A stretch of DNA of 29,733 nt from CAZEDU01 sp964511185 (lineage in GTDB: Bacteria; Myxococcota; Myxococcia; Myxococcales; Myxococcaceae). A model generated the notes under the pieces. The model saw nothing but the letters and a program-made list of their open reading frames with translations, had not been told where the DNA came from and made no database searches. The stretch is taken from NCBI GenBank assembly GCA_964511185.1, contig CAZEDU010000061.1:1-29733 (forward strand), in the 5' to 3' direction. Every line of letters begins with the position of its first letter. Within the stretch, counting starts at the first letter, position 1. Of this stretch, positions 16,230 to 25,666 are shown piece by piece. The translations under genes and the position numbers were made by a program.

Positions 16230-17939
16230 TCATTCCGCGCGGGCCTTCACCAACGAAAAAGTGAACGGCGGTTGGTTGGGCCGCTGCAGCTCCACGAACA
16301 TCGGCCGTTCGTTCAGCGGCGCCAACGTCACCGGCACGCGGCCCAGCGGCCGGTCGAACAACGTGACCGACGCCCACGGCTCGGTCTTGAGCACCAGCCC
16401 GTTTCGCTGAGCCGCGTACGAAAGGGTCAGCCGATAGCCGCCGGCGCGCGTGCTGACGCTTTCTCCCGAAGCGGACAGGCGCAACGTCTGCTCTCCCGCC
16501 TCGGAGCGCAGGACCAGCTGCACCGCGGGCTTGGCCTTTCTCGGCTCCTTCGCCGAGGTGGCTTTCTTCGGGGCCGTAACGCCCGGTGGGCTGGGCGCCG
16601 CCACGCTCGGCGCGGGCGGAGGCGGCGCTTCTTCCCGGGCCGGCGGTGTATCTGCCTGAGCGCTGGCGACCACAGGCGCGGCCGGCTCGGCGGCAGGCGG
16701 CCGGCGCAAGGCGACGATGCCGACGGCGGCGAGCCCGAGCACCGCGGCCGCGCCGACGAGCCAGGGCGACAGGCGCCGCGGCCGCAGCTCGCGCGTATCG
16801 ACGCGGCGAAAATCGACGGAGGTGGCGTCGACCTGAATCGGGCGGCGCGGCCGGTACTGGATGTCGGCGGCGATCTGCTCGCCGAAGAGCGCGCTCACCA
16901 GCTGGCCCAAGCGCTGGGGCGGGCGCTCCACGTGGGCGGACGTGGCCTGCAGCGCGTCGCACAACTGGTGCGCATCGCCGAACCTCTGCGCGGGTGATTT
17001 GGCCAGCATCTTCTCGAGCAGCGCGTCGAAAGGCGCGAGCTTCGAGTCCACGGCCGACGGCAGCGCGGGCGGCTCGCTCTCGATGGCCTGCAAGGTGCGC
17101 GTGAGTTGGCCGCGCTCGAAGGGATGCCGGTTCGTCAACATCTCGAAGAGCACGATGCCGAGCGCGAACAGGTCGCTGCGCCCGTCGAGCGGCTCACCCC
17201 GGCTCTGCTCGGGCGACATGTACGTGAGCTTTCCGCGCGGGCTGTTGTTCAAGGTCGAGTGCTCTTGCTGCGCGCTCTTGGCGATGCCGAAGTCGATGAG
17301 CTTCACGTCGCCCGAGGTGGAGACGAGGATGTTCTGCGGGCTGACGTCGCGGTGGACCAGCTGGAGCGAACGGCCGTCGGGGCCGAGCGCGTCGTGCGCG
17401 TAGGCGAGCGCCTCGGCCACCTGCAGCGCGATGTTGAGCGCCAAGGCGGGGTGAAGGCGTTGGCCCGCTCCGGCCAGGCGGTCGAGCAGCACGCGCACCG
17501 AAGGGCCGGGCACGTACTCCATCGCCACGAAGTAGCCTTCCTCGTCTTCCCCCAGCTCGAAGATTTGGCCGATGTTGCGGTGGTTGAGCGATGCGACCAG
17601 CCGCGCTTCGTCGAGAAACATGCGCACCCGCTCGCGCTCCACCTGAACGGACGGAAGGATGCGCTTGAGCGCGACGCGCTTCTCGAAGCCTTCGGGCCCC
17701 ATGCGCGCCGCCAGGTACACCTCGCCCATGCCGCCCGCGCCGAGCCGCTTGAGCAGCGCGTACGACGAGCCGGCCGCCGCGCGCCGCTGGGGGAGGCTGG
17801 GTTGGAACGTCGCGGCGGTCGCGAGCAAGCGCCGGCAGTCGGAGCAGCCGTCGACGTGCGCGTCGATCCGCTGGCGCGTCGGTTCGTCGAGCCGGTGCTC
17901 GAGCAGCTCCACCAGCATCGTTTCGTCCAGGCAGCTCAC
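16230..17939 (-). CDS. Transmembrane Ser/Thr kinase with N-terminal anti-sigma-type zinc finger
   Basis: The start is GTG 17939, overlapping the stop of the upstream sigma gene as GTGA; 569 residues. Residues 1-40 carry a ZAS-like motif H28-x3-C32-x2-C35 (AHVDGCSDC). The Hanks kinase domain spans about 60-335: glycine loop GAGGMGEVYLA (67-77), K92, E111, HRD at 196-198 with N203, DFG at 216-218, SPE at 242-244 and R319, so it should be active. A membrane helix lies at about 392-411 (PWLVGAAAVLGLAAVGIVAL), followed by a Pro/Ala linker and a C-terminal PEGA-like beta-domain (WASVTLFDRPLGRVPVTLAP). The cytosolic zinc finger may bind the co-encoded sigma factor; this is inference. Confidence 0.9.
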   Translation of the reverse strand: MSCLDETMLVELLEHRLDEPTRQRIDAHVDGCSDCRRLLATAATFQPSLPQRRAAAGSSYALLKRLGAGGMGEVYLAARMGPEGFEKRVALKRILPSVQVERERVRMFLDEARLVASLNHRNIGQIFELGEDEEGYFVAMEYVPGPSVRVLLDRLAGAGQRLHPALALNIALQVAEALAYAHDALGPDGRSLQLVHRDVSPQNILVSTSGDVKLIDFGIAKSAQQEHSTLNNSPRGKLTYMSPEQSRGEPLDGRSDLFALGIVLFEMLTNRHPFERGQLTRTLQAIESEPPALPSAVDSKLAPFDALLEKMLAKSPAQRFGDAHQLCDALQATSAHVERPPQRLGQLVSALFGEQIAADIQYRPRRPIQVDATSVDFRRVDTRELRPRRLSPWLVGAAAVLGLAAVGIVALRRPPAAEPAAPVVASAQADTPPAREEAPPPPAPSVAAPSPPGVTAPKKATSAKEPRKAKPAVQLVLRSEAGEQTLRLSASGESVSTRAGGYRLTLSYAAQRNGLVLKTEPWASVTLFDRPLGRVPVTLAPLNERPMFVELQRPNQPPFTFSLVKARAE

Positions 17940-18802
17940 CGCGAGGAGCCTCGCTGCGTCTGCGCGAGCGCCACGCGAATCGTCAGGTCGGCCTGGCTGC
18001 GCACCAGCCTGAGCACGCTGTCGAGCTCGAGGGTGCCGACGCGAAGCTGCGCCTTCAAGCGCTCCATCACCAGATCTCGCGTCTTCTCGATGGCCTGGCT
18101 CAACCAACGCGCCGCGGTGGCGCGGTGGACGCCGTACAGCGCTCCAATCTCGTCGATGCTCAGCTTGTCCACCTGCGAGTAGCGCAGCACGTTGCGCTCG
18201 CGCACCTCGAGCGCTCGAACGGCGGACACCATCGCGTCGCGAAACTGCTGCTGCGCGGCGCCCTTCAAGAACGCGAGCTCGGGGCTCTCCATCTGCGGCA
18301 TCAACATGCCCAGCACTTCGTCCTCGAGCGGCGTCTCTTTCGGCGCGCGGGTCACCAAGTTCAACCCCAGCCGCATCGCCGCGGCCCGCACCCAGTTTCG
18401 CAGCGAGCCTTGGGCTCGGTAAGTATGGACGCGCGGCAACCCGCCGCTGGCCGGGCGAGCGAACAGGTGCTCGCGCAGCCGCTGCCGAAGCTCGTCGCCG
18501 CTCAAGTTGCCTGCCCTGCCCACCCGCCGGGCGATTTCGTCGACGTCGTCGAAGTAGGTCGCCTCGAAGCGCTCCAGCGCCGCCGGCATGCCGAGCGCGC
18601 AGCCGGTGATCAGATACAGGGCCGCGGCGTGTCGCTCGGCGCCGCTCTCGCCGCCGACCTTCACAGCTTCAGCCAGCGCGCGCGCGAAGGCGTCTGGGTC
18701 GATCTCGAAGTCGGGGTACGCCTCGCGCGCCGCGCTCCAACACGCGTGGAGAAAAGAGTCGACATCCGAGAGCGCCGGCGGCTTGGCCCCGGGGAGCGCC
18801 AT
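17936..18802 (-). CDS. Sigma-70 family factor, myxobacterial type
   Basis: The start is set at ATG 18802 (288 residues); the frame is open further upstream to 18874. The N-terminal ~170 residues are unlike ECF factors: SFLHACWSAAREAYPDFEID, LYLITGCALGMPAALERFE, and a region-2-like GSLRNWVRAAAMRLGLNL. The C-terminus has a clear region 4: FRDAMVSAVRALEVRERNVL, then LSIDEIGALYGVHRATAARW, a helix-turn-helix. The layout matches the family described from myxobacteria (TIGR03001-like). Its stop overlaps the kinase start by four bases (GTGA), so the two are translationally coupled. Coupling to a kinase with an anti-sigma-like zinc finger suggests that the kinase controls this factor. Confidence 0.85.
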   Translation of the reverse strand: MALPGAKPPALSDVDSFLHACWSAAREAYPDFEIDPDAFARALAEAVKVGGESGAERHAAALYLITGCALGMPAALERFEATYFDDVDEIARRVGRAGNLSGDELRQRLREHLFARPASGGLPRVHTYRAQGSLRNWVRAAAMRLGLNLVTRAPKETPLEDEVLGMLMPQMESPELAFLKGAAQQQFRDAMVSAVRALEVRERNVLRYSQVDKLSIDEIGALYGVHRATAARWLSQAIEKTRDLVMERLKAQLRVGTLELDSVLRLVRSQADLTIRVALAQTQRGSSR

Positions 18803-18889
18803 GGGCTTCAATTGTCGCACGTCGGCGCCGGGGCGAAAGCGCACCCGCCAGGAGATGCAAGACGATGAAATCACTTCGAAAAATGGACG

Positions 18890-18922
18890 CCCCGCGTTCG
18901 ACGTGCGACCTGTGACGCGGGG
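18890..18922. promoter_or_regulatory. 8-bp inverted repeat in the divergent sigma/crp promoter region
   Basis: CCCCGCGT (18890-18897) pairs with ACGCGGGG (18915-18922) across a 17-nt loop, followed on the plus strand by TTTGTGT. It lies 60 bp before the Crp/Fnr-type start codon and 88 bp from the sigma start. It could be an operator for either gene or a 5'-UTR attenuator hairpin; the T-tract is too short for a firm terminator call. Confidence 0.35.
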
Positions 18923-18982
18923 TTTGTGTCCTTCCAGAAGCGAAGGCCTTTCGGTCCTTCCTGGCTTGAAAGGAGCCGCTTC

Positions 18983-19678
18983 ATGGAAGCCCTACACCTC
19001 ACCGCCGTCTCTCCCGACATTCTCTCGCGCGAGCTGCGCCGCGAGCTCGGCTGGGACGTGGAACGCAAGACCATCGGCCGTGGGCGGCCGTTGGTGCGCG
19101 TGGGAGATCAGCCGCACCACGTGTGGTGGGTGCTGAGCGGAGCGCTCGGCGTCTTTCTGCGCAAGGGCTCGAAGCAGACGCTGGTCGAGGTGTGCCGGTG
19201 GCCTGCGCTGTACGGCGCCACGGAGGTGTTGGCGCAGATCAACCACGCGTTCCTCGCCGTCGCGCTCGAGCCCTGTGAGGTGGTGCCGATCGCCGCCGAG
19301 AAGTTCTGGTCGCTGTTTCGATCCAACTCGACTTTCGCCGAGCAGGTGGCGCTCGAGCTGGGGCGCCGACGTCAAGCGGCGTTGCGCCAACACATGTCCG
19401 CCGCGTCGTACAGCGCGACCAAGCGGCTCGCGCGGCTGCTGGTGGACCGCGCCCGCCTGCAGCACGCCGGGGCCGCGCGGCGGTGCTCGCTCGACCGTTC
19501 GGTGACGCAGGTCGCGCTCGCGAAGCACCTGTCGCTCAGCCGCCGCACGCTCGGCCGTTCTCTGGACCGCTTGCGCGCGGCGAAGCTGGTGGAGCGCGCG
19601 CACCTGAACTACGTCATCACCGACATCGATGCGCTCGAGCAGCTCGCCGGCGACGTGCCGTCGATGATCGACGACTGA
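18983..19678 (+). CDS. Crp/Fnr-family transcriptional regulator
   Basis: ATG 18983 has AAGGAG about 8 nt upstream; 231 residues. The N-terminal half is a cNMP-binding-type beta-barrel: KTIGRGRPLVRVGDQPHHVWW, then VLSGALGVFLRKGS and YGATEVLAQINHAF in the loop where cAMP-binding members have the phosphate-binding cassette GELALL; that motif is not conserved, so cAMP binding is doubtful. A long dimerisation helix follows (FAEQVALELGRRRQAALRQHM), and the C-terminal HTH is VALAKHLSLSRRTLGRSLDRLRAAKLV. No Fnr-type N-terminal Cys cluster is present. It is divergent from the sigma/kinase operon with a 180-bp gap and may regulate it. Confidence 0.88.
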   Translation: MEALHLTAVSPDILSRELRRELGWDVERKTIGRGRPLVRVGDQPHHVWWVLSGALGVFLRKGSKQTLVEVCRWPALYGATEVLAQINHAFLAVALEPCEVVPIAAEKFWSLFRSNSTFAEQVALELGRRRQAALRQHMSAASYSATKRLARLLVDRARLQHAGAARRCSLDRSVTQVALAKHLSLSRRTLGRSLDRLRAAKLVERAHLNYVITDIDALEQLAGDVPSMIDD

Positions 19679-19813
19679 TGCCCTGCGCGTTTGTCCCGCG
19701 GCGTGAACGCGCCTTCGCGACCGGGCCCTCGAGTGAACAGGTGGCGCGAACGCCAACCGCGCCTTCTCTCTCGCGCGGCTCGACTGGCCACGGTGTTGCA
19801 GTGCGGAGCGGCC

Positions 19814-21007
<1,194 letters not shown>

Positions 21008-21604
21008 CGCCGCCGTCGACGTACTCGGCTTCGATCAGCGTGATGGAGCAAGTGCCGTTGGCCACCTGGCTCTCATACTGCGCGGTGACCGACGGGCCAG
21101 CGTCGATCGCGAAAGACACCCGCTGCTCCTGAAAGAGGATGCGCGGATTGGAGCCGGCGCACGCGTACGTGCCCGCGTCCGGATGAACCGTCAGCAACAA
21201 CGTGTGGTTCTCGAACGCCCCGGCGCCCTGCGCATGCAAGCCAAAGGCAAGCTGGACCCGCCCGCCAGCGGCGTTGTCTCGATTGGGCTTGGCGGTCGGG
21301 GGCAGCACGATGATGCCGGAGCGAACCATCGCGCCAACGATTTCGAAGGCGACCCCGCCGTCGCCGACGAGCTCGAAGGTGAGACCGCCGTCATTCGTGC
21401 CTTCCGGATCGCCGCCGTCTGTTCCGGGGTCGAGAACGCCGCCGTCAGGCAGCGCGGTGAAGGCGCCGCAACCCCAGAGCGCCAGAAAGAACGACGCGAC
21501 GACGCCGACGATGACTCGACTCATGATGAGGTCCCCTCGCTTCGCTCGCCGAAGTCTAGGAGGCCCCCGCGTTCGACGCGAGTCGTCGACAGGGGTGAGA
21601 AGTC

Positions 21605-22045
21605 CTACAAGTCGCGCTTAGCGGCGCGGTCGATCGCCTTCAGCCAACGGGTGAACCGCGGCGCGTCGATGTCCGCTCGGCTCTGGATCCGAACGTGGCG
21701 GCCGTTCGGCCCCTCGCCTTCGAGCGTCGGGTGTGGCTCGAGCGCTTCGGGGTGCGTCGTGAAGCCGAAGCGCACGTAACCCGCCGCCGGCCGCAAGTAG
21801 CAGAGCATGCCGTGGTGCGAAAACACCGGCATGCCCCATTTGATCTCACTGATCACTTTGGGCACAGCGCGCCGGATCAACGAAACCATCGCGTCGGCGA
21901 TTTCTCGGTTCGTGCCTTCGAGCTTGGCGACGAAGCCTTCGATCGGCGCGCCCTTGTCGGCCCGCTGCCGATACTTGGCGGCAGGAACGTTCATCCTCGC
22001 ACCGCCCTTGGTCTTCCGGCGGGCCGTCTTCTTCGCGGGGCTCAT
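21605..22045 (-). CDS. DUF1801 (YdhG-like) protein
   Basis: The start is set at ATG 22045 (146 residues; ATG 22060 is an alternative; the frame is open far upstream but is antisense-like there). A lysine-rich N-terminus (SPAKKTARRKTKGGARM) leads into a DUF1801 core: FVAKLEGTNREIADAMVSLIRRAVPKVIS, EIKWGMPVFSHHGMLCYLRP, YVRFGFTTHP, ending DIDAPRFTRWLKAIDRAAKRDL. The WGMPVF and GYVRFGF blocks are the signature of this family. Members in Bacillus have been linked to iron or frataxin-like functions, but for this protein the role is open. It is a lone minus-strand gene, divergent from the coupled pair at 22152. Confidence 0.8.
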   Translation of the reverse strand: MSPAKKTARRKTKGGARMNVPAAKYRQRADKGAPIEGFVAKLEGTNREIADAMVSLIRRAVPKVISEIKWGMPVFSHHGMLCYLRPAAGYVRFGFTTHPEALEPHPTLEGEGPNGRHVRIQSRADIDAPRFTRWLKAIDRAAKRDL

Positions 22046-22151
22046 GGAAGTCCGGCGCATACCAGAGCGACCGAACCACCGCACTGAGTGAGCGAGGGCC
22101 CCGTCGCCCCATCGGGCAACCCCCTGAAGCGCAAGGCCGATAACCCTTTGA

Positions 22152-23345
22152 ATGGCCCTCTTGCCCCTTCGGCCGGTCGCTCCGCGCCAGCCCCGCTCGG
22201 TCGAGGCCGCGCACCTTCGCTGGCTGGCCAAGCCGCGCCCCTTGGGCGAAGGCTCGCAGCAGCGCGTGCTCGCCGATGCAGGCAACGACGCCATCGTCCT
22301 CAAGGTCGCCCGGGCGAAGGGGCTGCTCGAGGCCGACGCCGACGCGCTCGCGACCACGCAGCTCTTCCGCCGTATGCGGGCGCGCTTCGGTCAGGTGATT
22401 CCCGAGCTCGTCCGGCTCGACCCTGGCGTGGTGGCGGCCCAGCGCGTTGAGGGGCTCTCGCTCCAAGCGCTCTCACCCCAGGCGCAAGCGGTCGCCAAGG
22501 CGCAGTTTCGGGCGCTGCTCGACGAGGCGAAGCGCGCCTTCCCCACGCACCGCTTCGATGGGAACTCGAACAACCTCTTCTTCGACGCGCGCGGCAACGT
22601 CCTCAGCTGGTTCGACCCGCGCGTCGGCGGCGCCCGTCCGATGGAGGCGGCGCAGGCGCTCCTCTGGGCGGCGGTGCGCACGGACGCCCCGCTCGAGACG
22701 ACCGGCGCCTTGAGCCGCAGCGGCGGCCTGTACTTTCAGCCCGCGCGCCGCGGCCCCGACCGCGGCGTGCTCATCGCCAACCTCGCCCGAGAGAGCGCCC
22801 ACCTGGTGCGGGAGGACTTCTGGAGCGCGCTCCAAGCACCTGCGCCCCGCGCGCTCGGCGCAGGCCCGTGGCTGGACGCGCTCGGCGCCCCGAAGTCCAG
22901 CCGCCGCGGCGGCGCTCAAGCGTTCGAGAACGGCCGGCTCGAGATCCGCGGTGGAACCGTCCGGCGTTCGCTCGCGCCCGGCGCGCTCCGGGCGATGCGG
23001 GCGATTCACGAGGCGCGCGGCGACTCGAGCGGCTTGGGCCCGCTCACGCGCCTGGGTGAAGGCTTCGGCCGCTGGCACCACGTGCCGACCGGAGAGGATG
23101 CGCTCTGGGTCGCGGGGCCCCGCGGCGCCTTCGAGCTTCCCCACCCGCTCTCGAAGGCGTACGTGAGCCGCGCGCTGGCGGGCTCGCACAACGCGCCCGC
23201 GTTTCGCAGGTTGGGGCTACCAGTCGCGCCGGCCGTGCGGAAGGGCGGGGTCCTCTCGCAGCGGTTCGAGCGCGGCACGCTCGAGAGCTCGGTCCTCTCG
23301 CCGGGCGCTCCCAGAATGCACCTCACGGGAGTTGACGGCCCGTGA
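22152..23345 (+). CDS. Protein with degenerate kinase-like N-terminal fold
   Basis: ATG 22152 gives 397 residues; no clear ribosome-binding site. The N-terminal half follows the order of a protein-kinase fold: LGEGSQQRV (glycine loop), IVLKV with K51, then H133-x2-D136 in HRFDGNSNNLFFDARGNVLSWFDP, where N140/N141 and D155 could be the metal-binding residues. Classical HRD and DFG motifs are lacking, so it is an atypical kinase or a pseudokinase. The C-terminal half (about 210-397) has no known family and carries a second block LTRLGEGFGRWHHVPTGEDALW that echoes a glycine-loop strand. The stop overlaps the start of the next gene (GTGA, 23342-23345), so both are made together. Confidence 0.65.
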   Translation: MALLPLRPVAPRQPRSVEAAHLRWLAKPRPLGEGSQQRVLADAGNDAIVLKVARAKGLLEADADALATTQLFRRMRARFGQVIPELVRLDPGVVAAQRVEGLSLQALSPQAQAVAKAQFRALLDEAKRAFPTHRFDGNSNNLFFDARGNVLSWFDPRVGGARPMEAAQALLWAAVRTDAPLETTGALSRSGGLYFQPARRGPDRGVLIANLARESAHLVREDFWSALQAPAPRALGAGPWLDALGAPKSSRRGGAQAFENGRLEIRGGTVRRSLAPGALRAMRAIHEARGDSSGLGPLTRLGEGFGRWHHVPTGEDALWVAGPRGAFELPHPLSKAYVSRALAGSHNAPAFRRLGLPVAPAVRKGGVLSQRFERGTLESSVLSPGAPRMHLTGVDGP

Positions 23346-24919
23346 GAGCCGGGCTCCTCGTCTTCGCGGGTCTTCTCTGCCTGAACGCCGCCGCCGCCGA
23401 GCGGCCTCGGCTGGCCGTGCTGGTGGTGGTGGATCAACTCGCCGCATCCACGTACGAGCGGCTCTTGCCGCGCGCCCGCCATGGCTTCGCGCGACTCGAA
23501 CGCAAAGGGGCGCGCTTCCTCGACGCCCGCTACGACGCAGTGCCGACCATGACGTCCGTCGGTCACGCCACGCTCTCCACCGGCGCGACGCCCGCGGTAC
23601 ACGGCATCATCGGCAACGAGTGGGTCGACGGCGCGACGGGCAAGCGCATCATCGTCTGCACCGACGCGCGGCATCGGACCGTTGGCCGCGAGCCCGCGCC
23701 GTACGACGGCACCGCGCCCGCCGAGCTGCGCGTCGGCACGCTCGGCGAGTCGCTCAAGCTCACGCACCCCGAAGGCAAGGTGGTCGCGCTCTCGGGCAAG
23801 GACCGCGCGACCATCCTGCTCGCGGGCCGCGCCGCCGACGCCGCGCTCTGGCTCGACGGCGAGAAGCCCTTCTTCACCACCAGCACGTTCTACGCGGAGG
23901 CGCTCCCCGCTTGGGTGGAGCCCGTCAACCAGCGCATCGAAGCGACGCTCCGCGCCGAGCTGGTTTGGAGCGCACCGAAGAACGCGCCTCGTCAGGAACC
24001 TCGCCCGTTCGCGCGAGACTTGGACGGCTACGGCCGCGTCTTTCCGCACGTTATCCGCGCCGACGCACCGCCGGCGACGAAGGCGAATCAGCTGGCGCAC
24101 CACCCGCTCGCGGCCGAGCTGCTGGTGGACTTGGCGCGAGCGGCGATCGACGCGCTCGAGCTGGGGAGCGACGCGGCGGCCGACTTGTTGATGCTGAGCT
24201 TCTCGAGCTTCGACGAGATGGCCCACGCCTTTGGGCCGGACGCGCTCGAGACCGCGCTCGCGTTCGAAGGCATCGACCTCCAGCTCGGGCGGCTGCTCGA
24301 GACGCTGGACGCGCGCGTCGGCAAGGGCCGCTACGTGGTCGCCCTCTCCGCCGACCATGGAGGTGGGCCGGTGCCCGAGGTCGCCCAGCGCGCCAAGCTC
24401 GACGCTGGCCGCATCGACCTCAACGGCGTGCGCGCCGCGCTCGAGCGGGTGGCGGACGAGCAGCTCGGCGCGGGGGACTGGTTCACCGGCGTGAGCCAGC
24501 TTGGCCTCTACGTCCGCCCCGGCGCGCTCGCGAAGCTATCGACCCTTCACGACGTGTTGAACGCCGCGGCCCGCGCGCAGCCCGGCATCGAGCGCCTGCT
24601 CACCCGCGACCAGGTGCTGCGCGCCGACGGCGAGGTCGAGCGCGTCTTCCGGCGCGGCTTCGACGCCGCGCGCAGCCCCGACCTGTTTCTTGTCACGCGG
24701 CCCCACTGGATTCCCGGCAGCCGCTACGCTGCGAGCCACGGCTCGCATCACCTGTACGACCGCGCGGTGCCGCTCCTCCTGTTCGGAGCGGGCGTCCGCC
24801 GAGGCGCCTTTCACGGCGGCCATCCCATCGACGTCGCGCCGACGCTCGCCGCGCTCCTCGGCATCGCCCCGCCGAGTGACGCCGAAGGTCGCGTGTTGAC
24901 GGAAGCGTTGGCGCCCTAG
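23342..24919 (+). CDS. Exported alkaline-phosphatase-superfamily phosphodiesterase/phosphatase
   Basis: GTG 23342, 525 residues. MRAGLLVFAGLLCLNAAAA is a signal peptide. Metal-site and nucleophile residues of the NPP/PafA group are present: D31 in LVVVDQL, T71 in PTMTSVGHATLSTG (nucleophile), D291 and H295 in SFDEMAHAFGPD, D338 and H339 in SADHGGGP, and H466 in ASHGSHHLYD. Two zinc ions and Thr attack on a phosphate ester are expected, acting outside the cytoplasm. The substrate (phosphate mono- or diester) is not readable. Translational coupling to the kinase-fold gene upstream is unusual and may mean they act on one pathway. It is followed by 747 bp without a confident gene. Confidence 0.88.
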   Translation: MRAGLLVFAGLLCLNAAAAERPRLAVLVVVDQLAASTYERLLPRARHGFARLERKGARFLDARYDAVPTMTSVGHATLSTGATPAVHGIIGNEWVDGATGKRIIVCTDARHRTVGREPAPYDGTAPAELRVGTLGESLKLTHPEGKVVALSGKDRATILLAGRAADAALWLDGEKPFFTTSTFYAEALPAWVEPVNQRIEATLRAELVWSAPKNAPRQEPRPFARDLDGYGRVFPHVIRADAPPATKANQLAHHPLAAELLVDLARAAIDALELGSDAAADLLMLSFSSFDEMAHAFGPDALETALAFEGIDLQLGRLLETLDARVGKGRYVVALSADHGGGPVPEVAQRAKLDAGRIDLNGVRAALERVADEQLGAGDWFTGVSQLGLYVRPGALAKLSTLHDVLNAAARAQPGIERLLTRDQVLRADGEVERVFRRGFDAARSPDLFLVTRPHWIPGSRYAASHGSHHLYDRAVPLLLFGAGVRRGAFHGGHPIDVAPTLAALLGIAPPSDAEGRVLTEALAP

Positions 24920-25666
24920 GCATTTGAGCCCCTCCATGAAGAAGCGAGCAACGACCCACCATCGTCGAGTGGGTGCTCGAGGAGTTGCCTGTTGTTTTGC
25001 TAGTCGCATTTACACGTGAGCCACAAATGCGAGCCCTCGCGCCCAGGTTCCGTGGTCGGTGAGCAAGCGCTTTGCGACCCGGTTTGGTGCCGCTCGTTTG
25101 GTCCATCTCATTCAGAGCATCAAGCAGGCGACGGGGTGGCGCGGATGGTCGACAAGCTTCGGCGCGTATTCGACACGACGTACTTCTTTGCCGCGTCCGA
25201 TCGTCCGCAGAACTCAAACCAGCCGCGGGGAAGCTCAAGACAGCGCGGGCGAGAAACAGATTTGCGCCACCGGAAGCGCGCCTCGCCTGTTTTGGTGCGA
25301 GAGCAACACCTTGCCGGCGAACAATCGTCTGGCCCTGGGTATTCAGAACAACTCCAAGTGGGGCCACTGTTGTCCTTGACTGAAGGCCGTGGCTTCCGAC
25401 GTCACACCGTCACGGGACTTCCAGAATCAGCCTGATCGTCCGCTCCCGGTCACCCCCCGAGCCTCGTGGGCGAACAGGGGTTCGCGCCCGTGCTGCCGGC
25501 GCTGTCAGTGAGACGAATCGATCCCGCTGGCTCGCACCTCATTGACCGCCCACCACCACGGCATCATCGTCCACGACAGAGCGTCCATCTCGGTCACGCC
25601 CTCCGGCGACAAGAGGGGGGCACGCCAGCAGAGCGAAGTTCGCGAGACGATGCCCCTCGAAACCCT
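24920..25666. other. 747-bp region without a confident gene
   Basis: Several overlapping frames are open (for instance 25016-25435 on plus), but none has a good start, a coherent family motif or the codon pattern of its neighbours. The G+C content appears lower than in the genes to the left. An inverted repeat TCGCATTT / AAATGCGA (25004-25032) is the only clear structure. It may hold remnants of a decayed gene. Confidence 0.5.
25004..25032. repeat. 8-bp inverted repeat TCGCATTT / AAATGCGA
   Basis: Perfect arms at 25004-25011 and 25025-25032 enclose 13 nt. It lies about 85 bp after the phosphodiesterase stop. No T-tract follows on either strand, so a terminator role is weak; it may be a recognition site or chance. 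Confidence 0.35.

Noticed and set aside
23006..24358. 450-residue minus-strand open frame opposite the phosphodiesterase
   Set aside because: The plus-strand gene carries a full set of metal and nucleophile residues, so this is an antisense shadow.
25016..25435. 139-residue plus-strand frame in the gene-poor region
   Set aside because: No ribosome-binding site, no family motif, and overlapping frames of equal quality on both strands.
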